64,000 bases of DNA, from assembly GCF_900108275.1 (NCBI RefSeq), contig NZ_FNVD01000009.1, positions 1-64,000 on the forward strand. Direction: 5' to 3'. How positions within the stretch are numbered: the stretch's first letter is position 1; each line of letters opens with the position of its first letter. Position numbers and translations under genes: made by a program. Below, piece by piece: positions 42,097 through 51,677 of the stretch. The notes beneath the pieces are model-generated. The model saw nothing but the letters and a program-made list of their open reading frames with translations. It made no database searches and was not told the DNA's origin. The DNA comes from Jhaorihella thermophila (GTDB taxonomy: Bacteria; Pseudomonadota; Alphaproteobacteria; Rhodobacterales; Rhodobacteraceae).

Positions 42097-44337
42097 ATGG
42101 CAAGTATCGGAAAGATCGCCCGCCGCAGCTTCCTGATCGGCTCGGCCGCCATTGTCGGCGGCGTGGCCTTCGGCGCCTGGTACATCAACCGCCCCGCCCC
42201 CAATCCGTTGAAACCGGGCAAGGGGGACGCGGTATTCAACCCCTTCGTGATGATCTCGCGCGACCGGATCACGCTGATCGCCCCGCGCGCCGAGATGGGC
42301 CAGGGCGTGCGCACCACCTGGGCCGCACTGATCGCCGAAGAACTGGACGTCGATCTCGACCAGGTCACCGTGCTGCACGGACCGGCGGCGGCGGCTTACT
42401 ACAATGCCGCGGTGATCGGGGAAACCCTGCCCGATCGCGGCTACAACCGCTCGGAATTCACGCATTGGCTGGGGGAAACCCTTGGTCCGGTAGGCAAGGT
42501 GCTGTCGATGCAGATCACCGGCGGCTCGACCTCGATGAAGGACGGGTTCGAACGGATGCGCGCCGCCGGGGCGTCCGCCCGGGAAACGCTGAAGGCCGTC
42601 GCTGCCGAACGGCTGGGCGTGGACCACGCCGCGCTGAAAACCGAACGCGGCCGGGTGATCGCCCCGGACGGAACCGAGATCGCCTATACCGATCTCGCCG
42701 AAGCCGCCGCCGGGCGGAAGCCCGTCGAGGCCGATCTGCGCGACCGCTCCCAGTGGCGCCTTCTGGGTCGGTCGCAGCCGCGCGTGGACATGGTGGGCAA
42801 GGTCACCGGCACCGCGCAGTTCGGTATCGACCTGCGCCTGCCGGGGATGAAATTCGCCTCTGTCAAGCGCAACCCGCGCCAGGGCGGCGGGATGAAGGGG
42901 TTCGACGCCTCGGACGCAAAATCCATGCCCGGCGTGGAACGGATCGTCGATATCGGCGACGGCGTGGCGGTAGTGGCGACCAACACCTGGCTTGCCATGC
43001 AGGCGCTGGAGGCGATCGAGATCGACTGGGAGGACGCCCCCTACCCCGCCGACACCGCCGGCATCTTCGCGCGCATCGACGCCGCGTTTGACGCCACCCC
43101 GAACTCGACCATGCGCGACGACGGCGACGCGGACACCCTGCCCGCGGGCGCGACCGAGGTCACCGCCGAATACCGCCTGCCCTATCTGGCGCATGCGACC
43201 ATGGAGCCGATGAACACGACCGCGCTTTTCACCGGCGACCGGCTGGAGCTGTGGTCGCCCAACCAGGCACCGACCTTCGTCGCCATGAAGGCGGCCGAGG
43301 CGGTCGGGCTGGAAACCGAAGCGGTCGAGGTGCACACCACCTATCTGGGCGGCGGCTTCGGACGGCGGGCCGAGTTCGACTATGCCGTGGTCGCGGCGAA
43401 GGTGGCCAAGGCGCTGCCCGGCACCCCGGTGCAGGTCACCTGGTCGCGCGAAGAGGACATGAGCCACGACATGTATCGCCCCGGCGCGGTGGCGCGGATG
43501 CGCGGCGCGGTGCGCGACGGCAGGGCGGTCCTGCTGGACGGCCGGATCGCCGCGCAGTCGGCGACGCAAAGCGCGATGATGCGCATGCTCGGCACCCCCG
43601 GCGCGGGGCCGGACAAGGTGCATGTCGAAGGCGCCTTCAACCAGCCCTACGCCATCCCCAACTACCGGATTCGCGGCTACCTGGCCGATCTGGCGATTCC
43701 GGTCGGGTTCTGGCGCTCGGTCGGCAACTCGTTCAACGGCTTCTTCATGGAAAGCTTCATCGACGAGATGGCCCATGCCGCCGGCCGCGACCCGCTGGAG
43801 TTCCGGCTGGAGCTGGCCCGCGCCGAATGGGAGCCCGCGGCGAAGGTGCTGGAAGCGGTGCGTGAGATGTCGGGCTGGACCGGCAAGACGCCCGACGGCG
43901 TGGGCCGCGGCGTGGCGATGACCTACAGCTTTGGCACGCCCGTGGCCGAGGTGATCGAGGTGCGCCGGGCCGATGACGGCATCCGCATTGCCAACGCATG
44001 GATCGCGGTGGATCCCGGCATCGCGCTGGATCCCGAAAACGTCAAGGCGCAGATGTTCGGCGGCATGGCCTATGGCCTGTCGGCGGCCTGTTTCGGCGAA
44101 ATCACCTTTGCCGACGGCGCGGCCGAACAGCTCAACTTCCCCGACTATGACGCGATCCGCATGCACACGATGCCAAGGGTCGAGGTCCGCGTGCTGGAAA
44201 ACCAGGACCATCTGGGCGGCGTGGGCGAACCCGGCACGCCCCCGGCGGCGCCGGCGCTGGCCAATGCGCTCTTTGACCTGACCGGCAAGCGGGCGCGCCG
44301 CCTGCCCTTGATGCATGAATTCGACCTGATCGCCTGA
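42097..44337 (+). CDS. iorB: Molybdopterin subunit of an Ior-type hydroxylase/aldehyde oxidase
   Basis: A 746-residue protein with a twin-arginine leader (IARRSFLIGSAAIVGG), so the enzyme is periplasmic. It shows the molybdopterin-cytosine-dinucleotide features of the family, such as MGQGVRTTWAAL, TYLGGGFGRRAEFDY and the C-terminal GVGEPGTPPAAPALANA, whose Glu is the catalytic base. Substrates in this family are N-heterocycles or aldehydes. A cytochrome c electron acceptor and the XdhC-type maturation protein are not adjacent. It forms a two-gene operon with the iron-sulfur subunit. Confidence 0.9.
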   Translation: MASIGKIARRSFLIGSAAIVGGVAFGAWYINRPAPNPLKPGKGDAVFNPFVMISRDRITLIAPRAEMGQGVRTTWAALIAEELDVDLDQVTVLHGPAAAAYYNAAVIGETLPDRGYNRSEFTHWLGETLGPVGKVLSMQITGGSTSMKDGFERMRAAGASARETLKAVAAERLGVDHAALKTERGRVIAPDGTEIAYTDLAEAAAGRKPVEADLRDRSQWRLLGRSQPRVDMVGKVTGTAQFGIDLRLPGMKFASVKRNPRQGGGMKGFDASDAKSMPGVERIVDIGDGVAVVATNTWLAMQALEAIEIDWEDAPYPADTAGIFARIDAAFDATPNSTMRDDGDADTLPAGATEVTAEYRLPYLAHATMEPMNTTALFTGDRLELWSPNQAPTFVAMKAAEAVGLETEAVEVHTTYLGGGFGRRAEFDYAVVAAKVAKALPGTPVQVTWSREEDMSHDMYRPGAVARMRGAVRDGRAVLLDGRIAAQSATQSAMMRMLGTPGAGPDKVHVEGAFNQPYAIPNYRIRGYLADLAIPVGFWRSVGNSFNGFFMESFIDEMAHAAGRDPLEFRLELARAEWEPAAKVLEAVREMSGWTGKTPDGVGRGVAMTYSFGTPVAEVIEVRRADDGIRIANAWIAVDPGIALDPENVKAQMFGGMAYGLSAACFGEITFADGAAEQLNFPDYDAIRMHTMPRVEVRVLENQDHLGGVGEPGTPPAAPALANALFDLTGKRARRLPLMHEFDLIA

Positions 44338-44566
44338 CCTTCGGATTCCGCCCGGCCACCCGCCGGGCGGAGCCGTCCGGCGGAATTTCGGCCAAACCGC
44401 CCCAATTGTGGCGCACCTGCGTAAAATCTCCAACGTGGGGCCGCACTTCTTCCCCAGAAAGAACAATCCGACCCTCTAGCCCGGTGCACGGACGGGTGCG
44501 CGCTGTCGCGCCCGAAAAGCAGGCACAAGGCGGCAGATCAGGCCGCCCGGAACAGAGTGAGCAGCC

Positions 44567-46642
44567 ATGGCCCGAGGGTATCTCGTCTCGCTGGGATCGG
44601 ACAGCACGCTGACGCCAGAGGATTCGATCGGCGGCGGATGGAGCCGGTTCCGCATCGCCCAGTCGCTGGGCAGCGGCGAATGGACCTGGAGCGGCACCGC
44701 CGCCGGGAGAACCTATTTCAACGAAACCGAGCCGGGCCAGTATTACCTTGCCACCAACGGCAATGTCTATTTCGTGCCCGATTACGGCGCGGTGGACACG
44801 CTGTCCTCGGCCCAGGTGGTGTCCGCGCCGGACTACACGCCCGACAATCGCGTCGATGGCACGAACAATGCCGAGCTGATCGACGGAACTTACGTCGATG
44901 CCCAAGGCGATTTCGTGGACAGCGGGCAGGGCTCCGGCCCCGGCGGGTATGGCGACGTGGTCGAGGCCAGGGGCGGCGACGATACGGTGGATTCGGGGCT
45001 GGGCGACGACACGGTATTTGGCGGATTTGGCGATGATCAGATCACCGGCGGCGCGGGCGACGACATTCTCTACGGCGACGGACATGGCGGCGGTCCGGAA
45101 TCGCTCAACTGGTTCGCCGAGGGCACCGACGGCACGGATCTGAGCGCGGGCTTCACCCAGACCACGGGCGAGATGGACGTCACCGTTTCGTTCCGGAACG
45201 ACGGGAACAACGGCCCGGCATTCCAGCTGGACACGGCGACATCGCAATATTCCCAGCCCGCAGAGCCCGCCGTGGACCACTCGGCGCTGCATCTGTTCGG
45301 AAACGGCGACGGGGCCACATCGACCGCGACGATCGAATTCGCCGCGGGCGCCGATTCGGAGATGCAGGACGAGGTGCAGGACGTCCTCTTCCGCATCAAC
45401 GACATCGACTGGGCCGCGGGCAACCACGAGGACATCGTTACCGTCAACGCCTATGACGCGGCCGGCAACGCGGTGCCGGTATCGCTGACCGTGGGCTCCG
45501 GCGGCGCAAATGCCGACCAAGTGTCGGGCAACACCGTCACCGCCGGCCACGTCACCGAAAGTGCCGCAGACGCGGGCGGCTCGGTCCTGGTGGAAATCGC
45601 CGGGCCCGTGCAGCGGATCGAGGTGACCTATTCCAACGGCCTGACCGGCGCGCAGGCGATCTGGCTCAGCGACGTGCATTTCACCACCGTCGCGCGCCCC
45701 GACGGCAACGACCTGATCCACGGCGGCGACGGCGACGACCAGATCTTCGGCCAGGGCGGCGACGACACGCTGCATGGCGATGCGGGCGCCGATACCGTCT
45801 CGGGCGGCGATGGCGACGACCGGATCGAAGCGGCCCAGGGCGACAGCGTGTCGGGCGGCGCGGGCGATGACGTCTTTGCTCTGACCGATCTGGGCGAGGC
45901 CGGGTCGGGCACCATCACCATCACCGGCGGCGAGGCGGACGAAACCTCGGGCGACACGCTGGATCTGGGCGGCGTGGCCGACAGGTCCACGCTGAACCTC
46001 ACGGTCAATCAGCCTGGTGAACTGGCCGGAACGGTGGAACTGAATGACGGCACGCTGGTCAGCTTCGACAATGTCGAAAACATCATCTGCTTCACCCCCG
46101 GCACGCTGATCGAAACCGCCCACGGCCCCCGCTGGATCGAGGATCTGCGCCCCGGCGATCTGATCCTCACCCGCGACCACGGGCTGCAGCCGCTGCGCTG
46201 GGTGGGCCGGCGCACGGTGCGCGCCAGGGGCCGTTTTGCACCCATCGAGATCGGCCCCGAGTTGCATGGCGGCGACGCGCCGCTGCTGGTTTCACCCCAG
46301 CACCGGCTGCTGTGGCAGGGCGCGCGGGCGCAGTTGCTGTTCGGCACGCGCGAAGTGCTGGTGTCCGCCTGCCACCTGCTCGACCATCCCGCCGTCCGCC
46401 GGGTCGAGGGCAGTCAGGTCACCTACATGCACCTGATGTTCGACCGCCACGAGGTGATCTGCGCCAACGGCGCGCCGACCGAAAGCTTCTATCCCGGAGA
46501 CATGGCCTTGGCTGCGCTGAACGATCCCGCGCGCGAAGAGGTGTTCGCGCTGTTCCCCGAACTGCACAGCCATGCGGGCGGCTTCGGCGACACCGCGCGG
46601 CTGTGTCTGAAACGGCACGAGGCGCGCATTCTAGCCGCTTGA
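44567..46642 (+). CDS. RTX repeat protein with C-terminal Hint domain
   Basis: A 691-residue protein. Calcium-binding RTX nonapeptides appear in two blocks (GGDDTVDSGLGDDTVFGGF near residue 140 and GGDGDDQIFGQGGDDTLHGD near 390), separated by a beta-rich region. The last 200 residues form a Hint_2 domain starting CFTPGTLIETAHGPRWIEDL with the nucleophile Cys and SPQHRLLWQG with the conserved His. Such proteins are secreted by type I systems and may self-cleave. No adjacent transporter was found. ATG 44567 is the first start. No signal peptide is expected for this route. Confidence 0.85.
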   Translation: MARGYLVSLGSDSTLTPEDSIGGGWSRFRIAQSLGSGEWTWSGTAAGRTYFNETEPGQYYLATNGNVYFVPDYGAVDTLSSAQVVSAPDYTPDNRVDGTNNAELIDGTYVDAQGDFVDSGQGSGPGGYGDVVEARGGDDTVDSGLGDDTVFGGFGDDQITGGAGDDILYGDGHGGGPESLNWFAEGTDGTDLSAGFTQTTGEMDVTVSFRNDGNNGPAFQLDTATSQYSQPAEPAVDHSALHLFGNGDGATSTATIEFAAGADSEMQDEVQDVLFRINDIDWAAGNHEDIVTVNAYDAAGNAVPVSLTVGSGGANADQVSGNTVTAGHVTESAADAGGSVLVEIAGPVQRIEVTYSNGLTGAQAIWLSDVHFTTVARPDGNDLIHGGDGDDQIFGQGGDDTLHGDAGADTVSGGDGDDRIEAAQGDSVSGGAGDDVFALTDLGEAGSGTITITGGEADETSGDTLDLGGVADRSTLNLTVNQPGELAGTVELNDGTLVSFDNVENIICFTPGTLIETAHGPRWIEDLRPGDLILTRDHGLQPLRWVGRRTVRARGRFAPIEIGPELHGGDAPLLVSPQHRLLWQGARAQLLFGTREVLVSACHLLDHPAVRRVEGSQVTYMHLMFDRHEVICANGAPTESFYPGDMALAALNDPAREEVFALFPELHSHAGGFGDTARLCLKRHEARILAA

Positions 46643-46684
46643 GCTCCGCGCCGTCCGGGCGGCGGGGCGCAAGGGGCGCCGGTA

Positions 46685-47875
46685 TCACGCCGGGCCGGCG
46701 GTCACGTCGTGGCGGTAGATCCAGTCGAACTGCCGCACCATTCGCCCCGGCGCCAGGGATCCGCCCAGCCGCAGCGCCAGATGCGCAAGCCCCCGCACCG
46801 GTCCCGGCCTGAGGTGGTATTTCCAGGCATTGCCGTTGGCCGCGGCGATCACCCTGGCAACACGCGGGCGTCGGCGTGCCTGATAGGCGGCCAGCGCCGC
46901 GCCGAGATCGGCGCCGCGCTCCAGACAATCGGCCAGAACCCACGCGTCCTCGAGCGCCATGTTGGCCCCCTGCGCCATGAACGGCAGAGTCGGATGCGCG
47001 GCGTCACCGAGGATCGCGAGCCGGCCCCTCTGCCAGCAGTCCGCCACCGGATGGCGGAACAACCCCCACAGGTTGACCTCATCGACCTGCGCCAGCAGGC
47101 GCCGCGCGTCTCCTCCGAAATCGGCAAAGGCGGCGCGCAGGTTGTCGGGGTCGTCGGCGTGGTGCCAGCCCTCGGCGGCCCATTCGCGCCGCTCCTGCAC
47201 GGCAACGATGTTCACCAGATCGCCCCGACGCAGAGGATAGCACACCAGATGCCGCCCCGGCCCCATGAAGACCTGCGCCTCGGGCCCCAGCCCGATCACA
47301 TTGGGCACCACGGCGCGCCAGGCCACCTGTCCGGTAAAGAATGGATCATCCGCCCCGTTCAGCACCGCGCGCGCCCGCGAATGCAGCCCGTCCGCGCCGA
47401 TCACCAGATCCGCCGCGATTTCCGCCCCGCTGGCCATTCGCAGCACGGCGCGGTCGGCGTCCTCCGCGCCTGGCTCGACCGCGGCCACCCGCTGCAGGAG
47501 GCGCAGGCCGATGTCGGCTTCGCGCGCGGCCTGCGTCAACAGGTCGATCAGGTCCGCCCTGTGCACGAAGTAATAGGCCAGATCCGGCGCGTGCCGGGCC
47601 AGGTCCAGCCGCAGCACCGCGTCCCCGCCAGCGTGGTCCCGCAGCACCACCGCCCGGCCGCGCACCGCCTCCTGCGCCAGCGCCGGTTCGAGCCCCAGCA
47701 CCCGCAGCACGGCGACCCCGTTGGGGCTGATCTGCAGCCCCGCCCCTACCTCGGAGAGCTCGGGGGCCTGTTCCAGCACCGTGACCTCGGCCCCGCGCGC
47801 CCGCAGGGCCAGAGCCGCCGCCAGCCCGCCGATGCCGGCGCCCACCACCTTGACCCGCAGCCCGTTCAGACTCAT
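46685..47875 (-). CDS. FAD-dependent aromatic monooxygenase (salicylate hydroxylase-like)
   Basis: A 396-residue group A flavoprotein hydroxylase: FAD-binding VVGAGIGGLAAALAL at the N-terminus, the DG fingerprint (VIGADGLHSRAR), and the GD motif LAILGDAAHPTLPFMAQG. It adds hydroxyl to an aromatic acid using NAD(P)H; the closest type is salicylate or 3-hydroxybenzoate hydroxylase. No ring-cleavage genes are adjacent. ATG 47875 gives a usual MSLNGLRVKVVG start. It is downstream of dksA on the same strand with 83 bases between. Confidence 0.85.
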   Translation of the reverse strand: MSLNGLRVKVVGAGIGGLAAALALRARGAEVTVLEQAPELSEVGAGLQISPNGVAVLRVLGLEPALAQEAVRGRAVVLRDHAGGDAVLRLDLARHAPDLAYYFVHRADLIDLLTQAAREADIGLRLLQRVAAVEPGAEDADRAVLRMASGAEIAADLVIGADGLHSRARAVLNGADDPFFTGQVAWRAVVPNVIGLGPEAQVFMGPGRHLVCYPLRRGDLVNIVAVQERREWAAEGWHHADDPDNLRAAFADFGGDARRLLAQVDEVNLWGLFRHPVADCWQRGRLAILGDAAHPTLPFMAQGANMALEDAWVLADCLERGADLGAALAAYQARRRPRVARVIAAANGNAWKYHLRPGPVRGLAHLALRLGGSLAPGRMVRQFDWIYRHDVTAGPA

Positions 47876-47896
47876 CGCTTGCGCCCCTCTTCACGA

Positions 47897-47925
47897 CAAA
47901 ACGCCGAGGCGACGGGCCCCGGCGT
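47897..47925 (-). terminator. Intrinsic terminator of dksA
   Basis: On the minus strand ACGCCG (47925-47920) pairs with CGGCGT (47906-47901), with GC-rich inner pairing, followed by TTTT. Confidence 0.55.
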
Positions 47926-47958
47926 CCGTTTCACAGCCGCTCGATGCAGCCCGCGCGG

Positions 47959-48381
47959 TCAGTCGTCGCGATGCACCTTTTCGCGCCGCTCGTGCTGTTC
48001 CTGCGCCTCCAGCGTCATGGTCGCGATTGGGCGCGCGTCCAGTCGCTTGAGGCTGATCGGCTCGCCCGTCACCTCGCAATAGCCGTATTCGCCATTCTCG
48101 ATGCGCCGCAGCGCCGCGTCGATCTTGGCAACCAGCTTGCGCTGGCGGTCGCGGGTGCGCAGCTCCAGCGCGCGGTCGGTTTCCTCGCTGGCGCGATCGG
48201 CCACGTCCGGAATGTTGCGCGTGCTGTCCTGCAGCCCCTCGATGGTTTCCCGGCTCTCCTCCAGCAACTCGTTCTTCCAGGCAATGAGCTTGCGCCGGAA
48301 ATATTCGAGTTGACGCTCGTTCATGAAAGGCTCGTCTTCGGCGGGCCTGTAATCTTCCGGGAGAAACACTTCCTGTTTCAT
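47959..48381 (-). CDS. dksA: RNA polymerase-binding factor DksA, single-cysteine type
   Basis: A 140-residue DksA-superfamily protein with the long coiled coil and its tip motif DVADRA (D59, D62, A64), needed for action on polymerase with ppGpp. Of the four zinc-binding Cys of E. coli DksA only C102 (YCEVTG) remains; the others are T or A. Low-cysteine DksA forms are known and keep function without zinc. ATG 48381 follows GGGAGCGG and gives the MKQEVFLPEDY start typical of Rhodobacterales. It is divergent from the MoxR-type ATPase. Confidence 0.9.
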   Translation of the reverse strand: MKQEVFLPEDYRPAEDEPFMNERQLEYFRRKLIAWKNELLEESRETIEGLQDSTRNIPDVADRASEETDRALELRTRDRQRKLVAKIDAALRRIENGEYGYCEVTGEPISLKRLDARPIATMTLEAQEQHERREKVHRDD

Positions 48382-48567
48382 TTCCGCTCCCTTGGTCTTG
48401 CCTCTGGCGTCCGTCATCAAGATTTTCCAGACATGCGGCACCCCCTTCTGCCGCAGCGTTTAGCCCACGGGTTTCAGATTGTCACTACACAAAGCGGAAC
48501 TTCTTCGGCTAAAACCCACGGGACTGGCCGTAACGTCAGGAAAAAGGCAACAAGAGGTTGGAAAAAC

Positions 48568-49407
48568 ATGAAATTTCAGGGCACAAAGTCCTACGTCGCG
48601 ACCGATGACCTGAAAGTTGCGGTCAATGCGGCGGTCACGCTCGAACGCCCCCTGCTCGTCAAGGGCGAACCCGGCACCGGCAAGACCGAGCTTGCCCGCC
48701 AGGTGGCTGATGCGCTGGGCTTACAGATGATCGAATGGAACATCAAGTCCACCACCCGCGCCCAGCAGGGTCTGTACGAATACGATGCCGTCAGCCGCCT
48801 GCGCGACAGCCAGCTGGGCGACGAACGCGTCCGCGACGTTCGCAACTACATCAAGAAGGGCAAGCTCTGGCAGGCCTTCGAGGCCGACGAAAAGGTCGTG
48901 CTGCTGATCGACGAGATCGACAAGGCCGATATCGAGTTCCCCAACGACCTGTTGCAGGAACTCGACCGGATGGAGTTCTTCGTCTATGAAACCGGCGAGA
49001 CGATCCGCGCGAAACACCGCCCCATCGTCATCATCACCTCCAACAACGAAAAGGAACTTCCCGACGCCTTTCTGCGGCGGTGCTTCTTCCACTATATCCG
49101 TTTCCCGGACATGGAGACGATGAAGCAGATCGTCGAAGTGCATCACCCCGGCATCAAGGAATCGCTTCTGACCGCGGCGCTGACGCAGTTCTACGAAATC
49201 CGCGACACCCAGGGGCTGAAGAAAAAGCCCTCGACCAGCGAGGTGCTGGACTGGCTCAAGCTTCTGCTGGCCGAGGATCTGGATGCCGAGGATCTCAAAC
49301 GCGATGGCGCCAGCGCCCTGCCCAAGCTGCACGGGGCGCTTCTGAAGAACGAACAGGACGTGCATCTGTTCGAACGACTCGCCTTCATGGCGCGCGGCAG
49401 ACGCTAG
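48568..49407 (+). CDS. MoxR-family AAA ATPase
   Basis: A 279-residue AAA+ protein: Walker A GEPGTGKTE, Walker B VVLLIDEIDKAD, sensor 1 ITSNNEKELP, and an arginine-rich region before the C-terminal lid. MoxR-type ATPases work with a VWA-domain partner to insert cofactors or remodel enzymes. The partner here is the CoxE-like gene at 51853, separated by three small genes. ATG 48568 follows GAGGTTGG. Confidence 0.9.
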   Translation: MKFQGTKSYVATDDLKVAVNAAVTLERPLLVKGEPGTGKTELARQVADALGLQMIEWNIKSTTRAQQGLYEYDAVSRLRDSQLGDERVRDVRNYIKKGKLWQAFEADEKVVLLIDEIDKADIEFPNDLLQELDRMEFFVYETGETIRAKHRPIVIITSNNEKELPDAFLRRCFFHYIRFPDMETMKQIVEVHHPGIKESLLTAALTQFYEIRDTQGLKKKPSTSEVLDWLKLLLAEDLDAEDLKRDGASALPKLHGALLKNEQDVHLFERLAFMARGRR

Positions 49408-49416
49408 GAAACCTTC

Positions 49417-49890
49417 ATGAACCTCAAGACATCCCCGATCCGCATCCGGCCAGTCACCCCCGCTGACGAACCGGAATGGCGCCGGTTGTGGACCGCCTAT
49501 CTGGACTTCTACGAAACGCGGGTGGACGAAGACATCTACCGCACCTCCTTTGCCCGGCTGCTGAGCGACGACCCCCACGAGTTTCATGGCCTTCTGGCCG
49601 AGGTGGACGGCCACGCGGCCGGGCTTGTGCATTACCTGTTCCACCGGCACATGTGGAAAGCGACCAATGTCTGCTACCTGCAGGATCTCTATACCGAACC
49701 GCAGATGCGCGGGCGCGGTGTGGGGCGGGCTCTCATCGAGGCGGTCTATCGTGCTGCCGACTCCGAAGGGGCACCCGACGTCTACTGGCTGACGCAGGAA
49801 TTCAACAGCACTGCGCGCCGCCTCTACGACCGGATCGGGCAGTGCACCCCGTTCATCCGCTATGTCCGGCCGCCGCGGAACACGCAGTAG
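49417..49890 (+). CDS. GNAT N-acetyltransferase
   Basis: A 157-residue GNAT protein: the acetyl-CoA loop MRGRGVGRALIEAV preceded by the YLQDLYTEP strand, and the C-terminal ARRLYDRIG segment. The substrate (an amine) is unknown. ATG 49417 is nine bases after the MoxR stop, so they probably share a transcript. Confidence 0.88.
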   Translation: MNLKTSPIRIRPVTPADEPEWRRLWTAYLDFYETRVDEDIYRTSFARLLSDDPHEFHGLLAEVDGHAAGLVHYLFHRHMWKATNVCYLQDLYTEPQMRGRGVGRALIEAVYRAADSEGAPDVYWLTQEFNSTARRLYDRIGQCTPFIRYVRPPRNTQ

Positions 49891-50166
49891 GACGGGAACC
49901 CCATGCTTCGGAATATCCGGGAACACCGGCCCAGGGCGACCTGACCGTACCACCGCCACGTTCGGGTTCTGACATTGCTCCGCGCGGCAGACGCCAGGCG
50001 GTTTTCAGGCGAAATTGTGGCGGGCGGTCCGATTCGGGGCGCCCGTTTTCGCCATAATTCCCGATATCCTGGGAAACTGTTCACAATTCGGCCGCAATTT
50101 CGCGCCCCCGCCGCCCGATTGCGGTTTGATCTTGAGAGCGCGCCGCCGGTCTGCCACGCTTGTTTC
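49891..50166. other. Non-coding gap before the small hydrophobic frame
   Basis: Between the GNAT stop and the DUF2927 gene there are 410 bases; this first part (276 bases) holds no gene I can support, only GC-rich short inverted repeats and AT-richer stretches near 50055-50090 that could be a promoter. Confidence 0.4.
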
Positions 50167-50304
50167 ATGACCGTAATCGCGCTTGTTTTCCTTTCCGCAC
50201 TTCTTGCCGCGTCCGGCCTGCCGGGCGCCCCGATGTCCGTTTGTGTAGCGATTGCCGCCGGAACCGCGCCGCGGACCCGGCGTCGGGGAAAGGGCCATCC
50301 ATGA
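50167..50304 (+). CDS. Possible 45-residue hydrophobic leader peptide
   Basis: A short frame from ATG 50167 encodes a hydrophobic start (MTVIALVFLSALLAASGLPG) and a basic end (RTRRRGKGHP). Its TGA overlaps the DUF2927 start (ATGA), an arrangement typical of translational coupling. It could be a small secreted or membrane peptide, or chance. No ribosome-binding site is convincing. Confidence 0.35.
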   Translation: MTVIALVFLSALLAASGLPGAPMSVCVAIAAGTAPRTRRRGKGHP

Positions 50305-51671
50305 TTCGCGCCGTCCTGATTGCTGCCGCGCTGGGCCTTGCCGGTTGCGCCGCCGCCCCGACCCGGGAGGTGCCCACGCGCGCCGCCCATTCTCATGACA
50401 GCGCGCTGCCGCCGATGAAGTCCTTCACCGCCGCGCACCCCGCCGCGCCCATCCGGTCGAATGCCAATATCGCCGCCGATTTCCTCGATCTGCATTTCCA
50501 GCTGGAAAGCGGCCGCGCCCTGCCGGTTTTCAGCCGGTTCGAAGGCCCGATCACCGTGCGCGTGACCGGCAGCCCGCCGCCGACCCTGCGCCCCGACCTG
50601 CGCCGCCTGCTGGCGCGGCTGCGCAACGAGGCCGGCATAGACATCAGCGAAACCACCGGGGCTGGCGCCAGCATCACCATTCAGGCGGTCAGCCGCGCCG
50701 ACATCCGCCGCGCCCTGCCCGACGCGGCCTGTTTCGTGGTGCCCAATGTCTCCAGCCTGGCCGAGTTCCGCCGCGACCGGCGCAAGCCCAGCACCAGCTG
50801 GAGCCGGCTGACCACGCGTACGCGGCTGGGCATCTTCGTGCCCTACGACGCCAGCCCGCAGGAGATCCGCGACTGCCTGCACGAGGAACTGGCCCAGGCG
50901 CTGGGTCCGGTGAACGATCTCTATCGCCTGCCGGATTCGGTGTTCAACGACGACAACGTGCACGCGGTGCTCACCGGGTTCGACATGCTGATCCTGCGCG
51001 CGACCTATGCGCCGGAGTTGCACAGCGGCATGAGCAAGGCCCAAGTCGCCGCGCGCCTGCCCGCGATTCTGGCCCGGCTGAACCCGCGCGGCAGCACGCT
51101 TCCGCCCGCGCCGGTTTCGCCCACGCCGCGCGCCTGGTCCGATGCCGTCCAGACCGCGCTCGGCCCCGGCGCACGCCCCGACCAACGCCGCGCGGCCGCC
51201 GAACGCGCCCTGTCGATCGCGCAGGCGCAGGGCTGGACCGACCACCGCCTCGCGTTTTCCTATTACATCCTCGGGCGGATGACCGACGCCTATGACACGA
51301 CTCTGGCCGAGCGCTATTACGAGGCCGCGCAGTTTTTCCTGTCGCGCACGCCGGGAACGCAGGTCCAGCGCGCCTATGTGGCCACGCAGACCGCGGCGCA
51401 TGCGCTGGCCGCGGGCGATCCGGCGCGGGCGCTGACCCAGATCGAACCCAACCTCGCCGTGGCCGCGCAGGCCGAGAACGCCTCGCTTCTGGCCACGCTG
51501 ATGCTGCTCAAGGCCCAGGCGCTGGAGCAGGCCGGGCGCCGGGACGAGGCACGCGCCGTCAGACTGGACAGCCTCGGCTGGGCGCGCTACGGCTTTGGCT
51601 CGGATTGGGCGGTTCAGGCCAAGATTCAGGAAATCGCGGCGCTGGACCCCTGGAAAAACTTGGGCGGATAG
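50301..51671 (+). CDS. DUF2927 lipoprotein
   Basis: A 456-residue lipoprotein: signal peptide ending LGLAGC (Cys about residue 16), a beta-rich N-terminal half with FEGPITVRVTG and a C-terminal helical tetratrico-like half. The DUF2927 pattern includes CLHEELAQALGPVNDLYRLP and SVFNDDN, which looks like a Zn-peptidase-derived His-Glu helix; activity is unknown. ATG 50301 overlaps the upstream small frame. It precedes a short membrane protein and the CoxE-like gene. Confidence 0.85.
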   Translation: MIRAVLIAAALGLAGCAAAPTREVPTRAAHSHDSALPPMKSFTAAHPAAPIRSNANIAADFLDLHFQLESGRALPVFSRFEGPITVRVTGSPPPTLRPDLRRLLARLRNEAGIDISETTGAGASITIQAVSRADIRRALPDAACFVVPNVSSLAEFRRDRRKPSTSWSRLTTRTRLGIFVPYDASPQEIRDCLHEELAQALGPVNDLYRLPDSVFNDDNVHAVLTGFDMLILRATYAPELHSGMSKAQVAARLPAILARLNPRGSTLPPAPVSPTPRAWSDAVQTALGPGARPDQRRAAAERALSIAQAQGWTDHRLAFSYYILGRMTDAYDTTLAERYYEAAQFFLSRTPGTQVQRAYVATQTAAHALAAGDPARALTQIEPNLAVAAQAENASLLATLMLLKAQALEQAGRRDEARAVRLDSLGWARYGFGSDWAVQAKIQEIAALDPWKNLGG

Positions 51672-51677
51672 GGTTAC

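Noticed and set aside
41557-44466. Antisense open frame of 969 residues opposite the ior-type genes
   Set aside because: Shadow frame; residues are a mirror of the dehydrogenase codons.
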